Origin: an uncultured Prevotellaceae bacterium
GTDB taxonomy: Bacteria > Bacteroidota > Bacteroidia > Bacteroidales > Bacteroidaceae
Direction of reading: 5' to 3'
Assembly: GCA_947167515.1 (NCBI GenBank)
Contig: CAMVIM010000002.1
Coordinates: forward strand, 1-64,000
Length of the DNA: 64,000 nt
The translations under genes were made by a program, and so were the position numbers. The notes below the pieces were generated by a model that was given only the letters and a program-made list of their open reading frames with translations, was not told the DNA's origin and ran no database searches. Below, in pieces: positions 63,921 through 64,000 of the stretch (its first letter is position 1; each line of letters begins with the position of its first letter).

Positions 63921-64000
63921 CAGATAATCATTGGTTTTTCGTCTTTGTGACCACAAAAAAGTAATTTCTAATTGATAAATGATACTAATTTACTGAAACA

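Overview
The window comes from a member of the Bacteroidota, most likely the order Bacteroidales and probably Prevotellaceae. The reasons are the TAnnTTTG -7 promoters with a TTG about 20 nt upstream, mostly A-rich translation starts, two SusC/SusD pairs, FAS1 lipoproteins with the C-S/E-D pattern after the lipobox cysteine, HU-like tandem genes, and a ribosomal superoperon ordered DUF3467-rpsL-rpsG-fusA-rpsJ with no tuf. I cannot fix the species from the sequence alone.

Layout. 1-2.3 kb is accessory: a MntA/HepT-type nucleotidyltransferase-HEPN pair on the minus strand, bracketed by two copies of one 28-bp dyad, then two HU-like DNA-binding genes. 2.3-5.1 kb holds sugar metabolism: fucO with a DUF4332 helix-hairpin-helix gene on the minus strand and manA divergent from it. 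5.6-10.3 kb holds a secreted glycine-rich repeat protein and a family 10 pectate lyase. Between them lie a candidate small RNA or terminator unit, a duplicated promoter, and a palindromic element with three 24-bp repeats. 10.4-29.5 kb is the ribosomal superoperon, from DUF3467 and rpsL through fusA, S10, spc and alpha genes to rpoA and rplQ. It ends in a strong intrinsic terminator.

29.7-32.7 kb is a secreted GH43/LamG arabinan- or xylan-active enzyme with its own promoter and terminator. 33.2-51.0 kb is one seven-gene operon, FAS1 / SusC / SusD / FAS1 / FAS1 / SusC / SusD, with no enzyme or regulator inside it. This is the most system-like part of the window. 51.2-61.0 kb is a second operon: a very large carboxypeptidase-regulatory/MG2-like envelope protein, a pseudo-receiver + receiver + PEP-synthase ATP-grasp fusion, and a polar amino acid importer whose permease, solute-binding and ATPase parts are one polypeptide. 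61.0-63.9 kb on the minus strand is an ABC exporter and nadK, separated by the second copy of the 24-bp-repeat element.

The best leads for novelty are four. The first is the two copies of the palindromic triple-24-mer element. The second is a short DNA repeat found inside two unrelated genes in different reading frames. The third is the seven-gene FAS1/SusCD operon. The fourth is the pair of unusual fusion proteins. No CRISPR array, transposase, rRNA or tRNA was seen.
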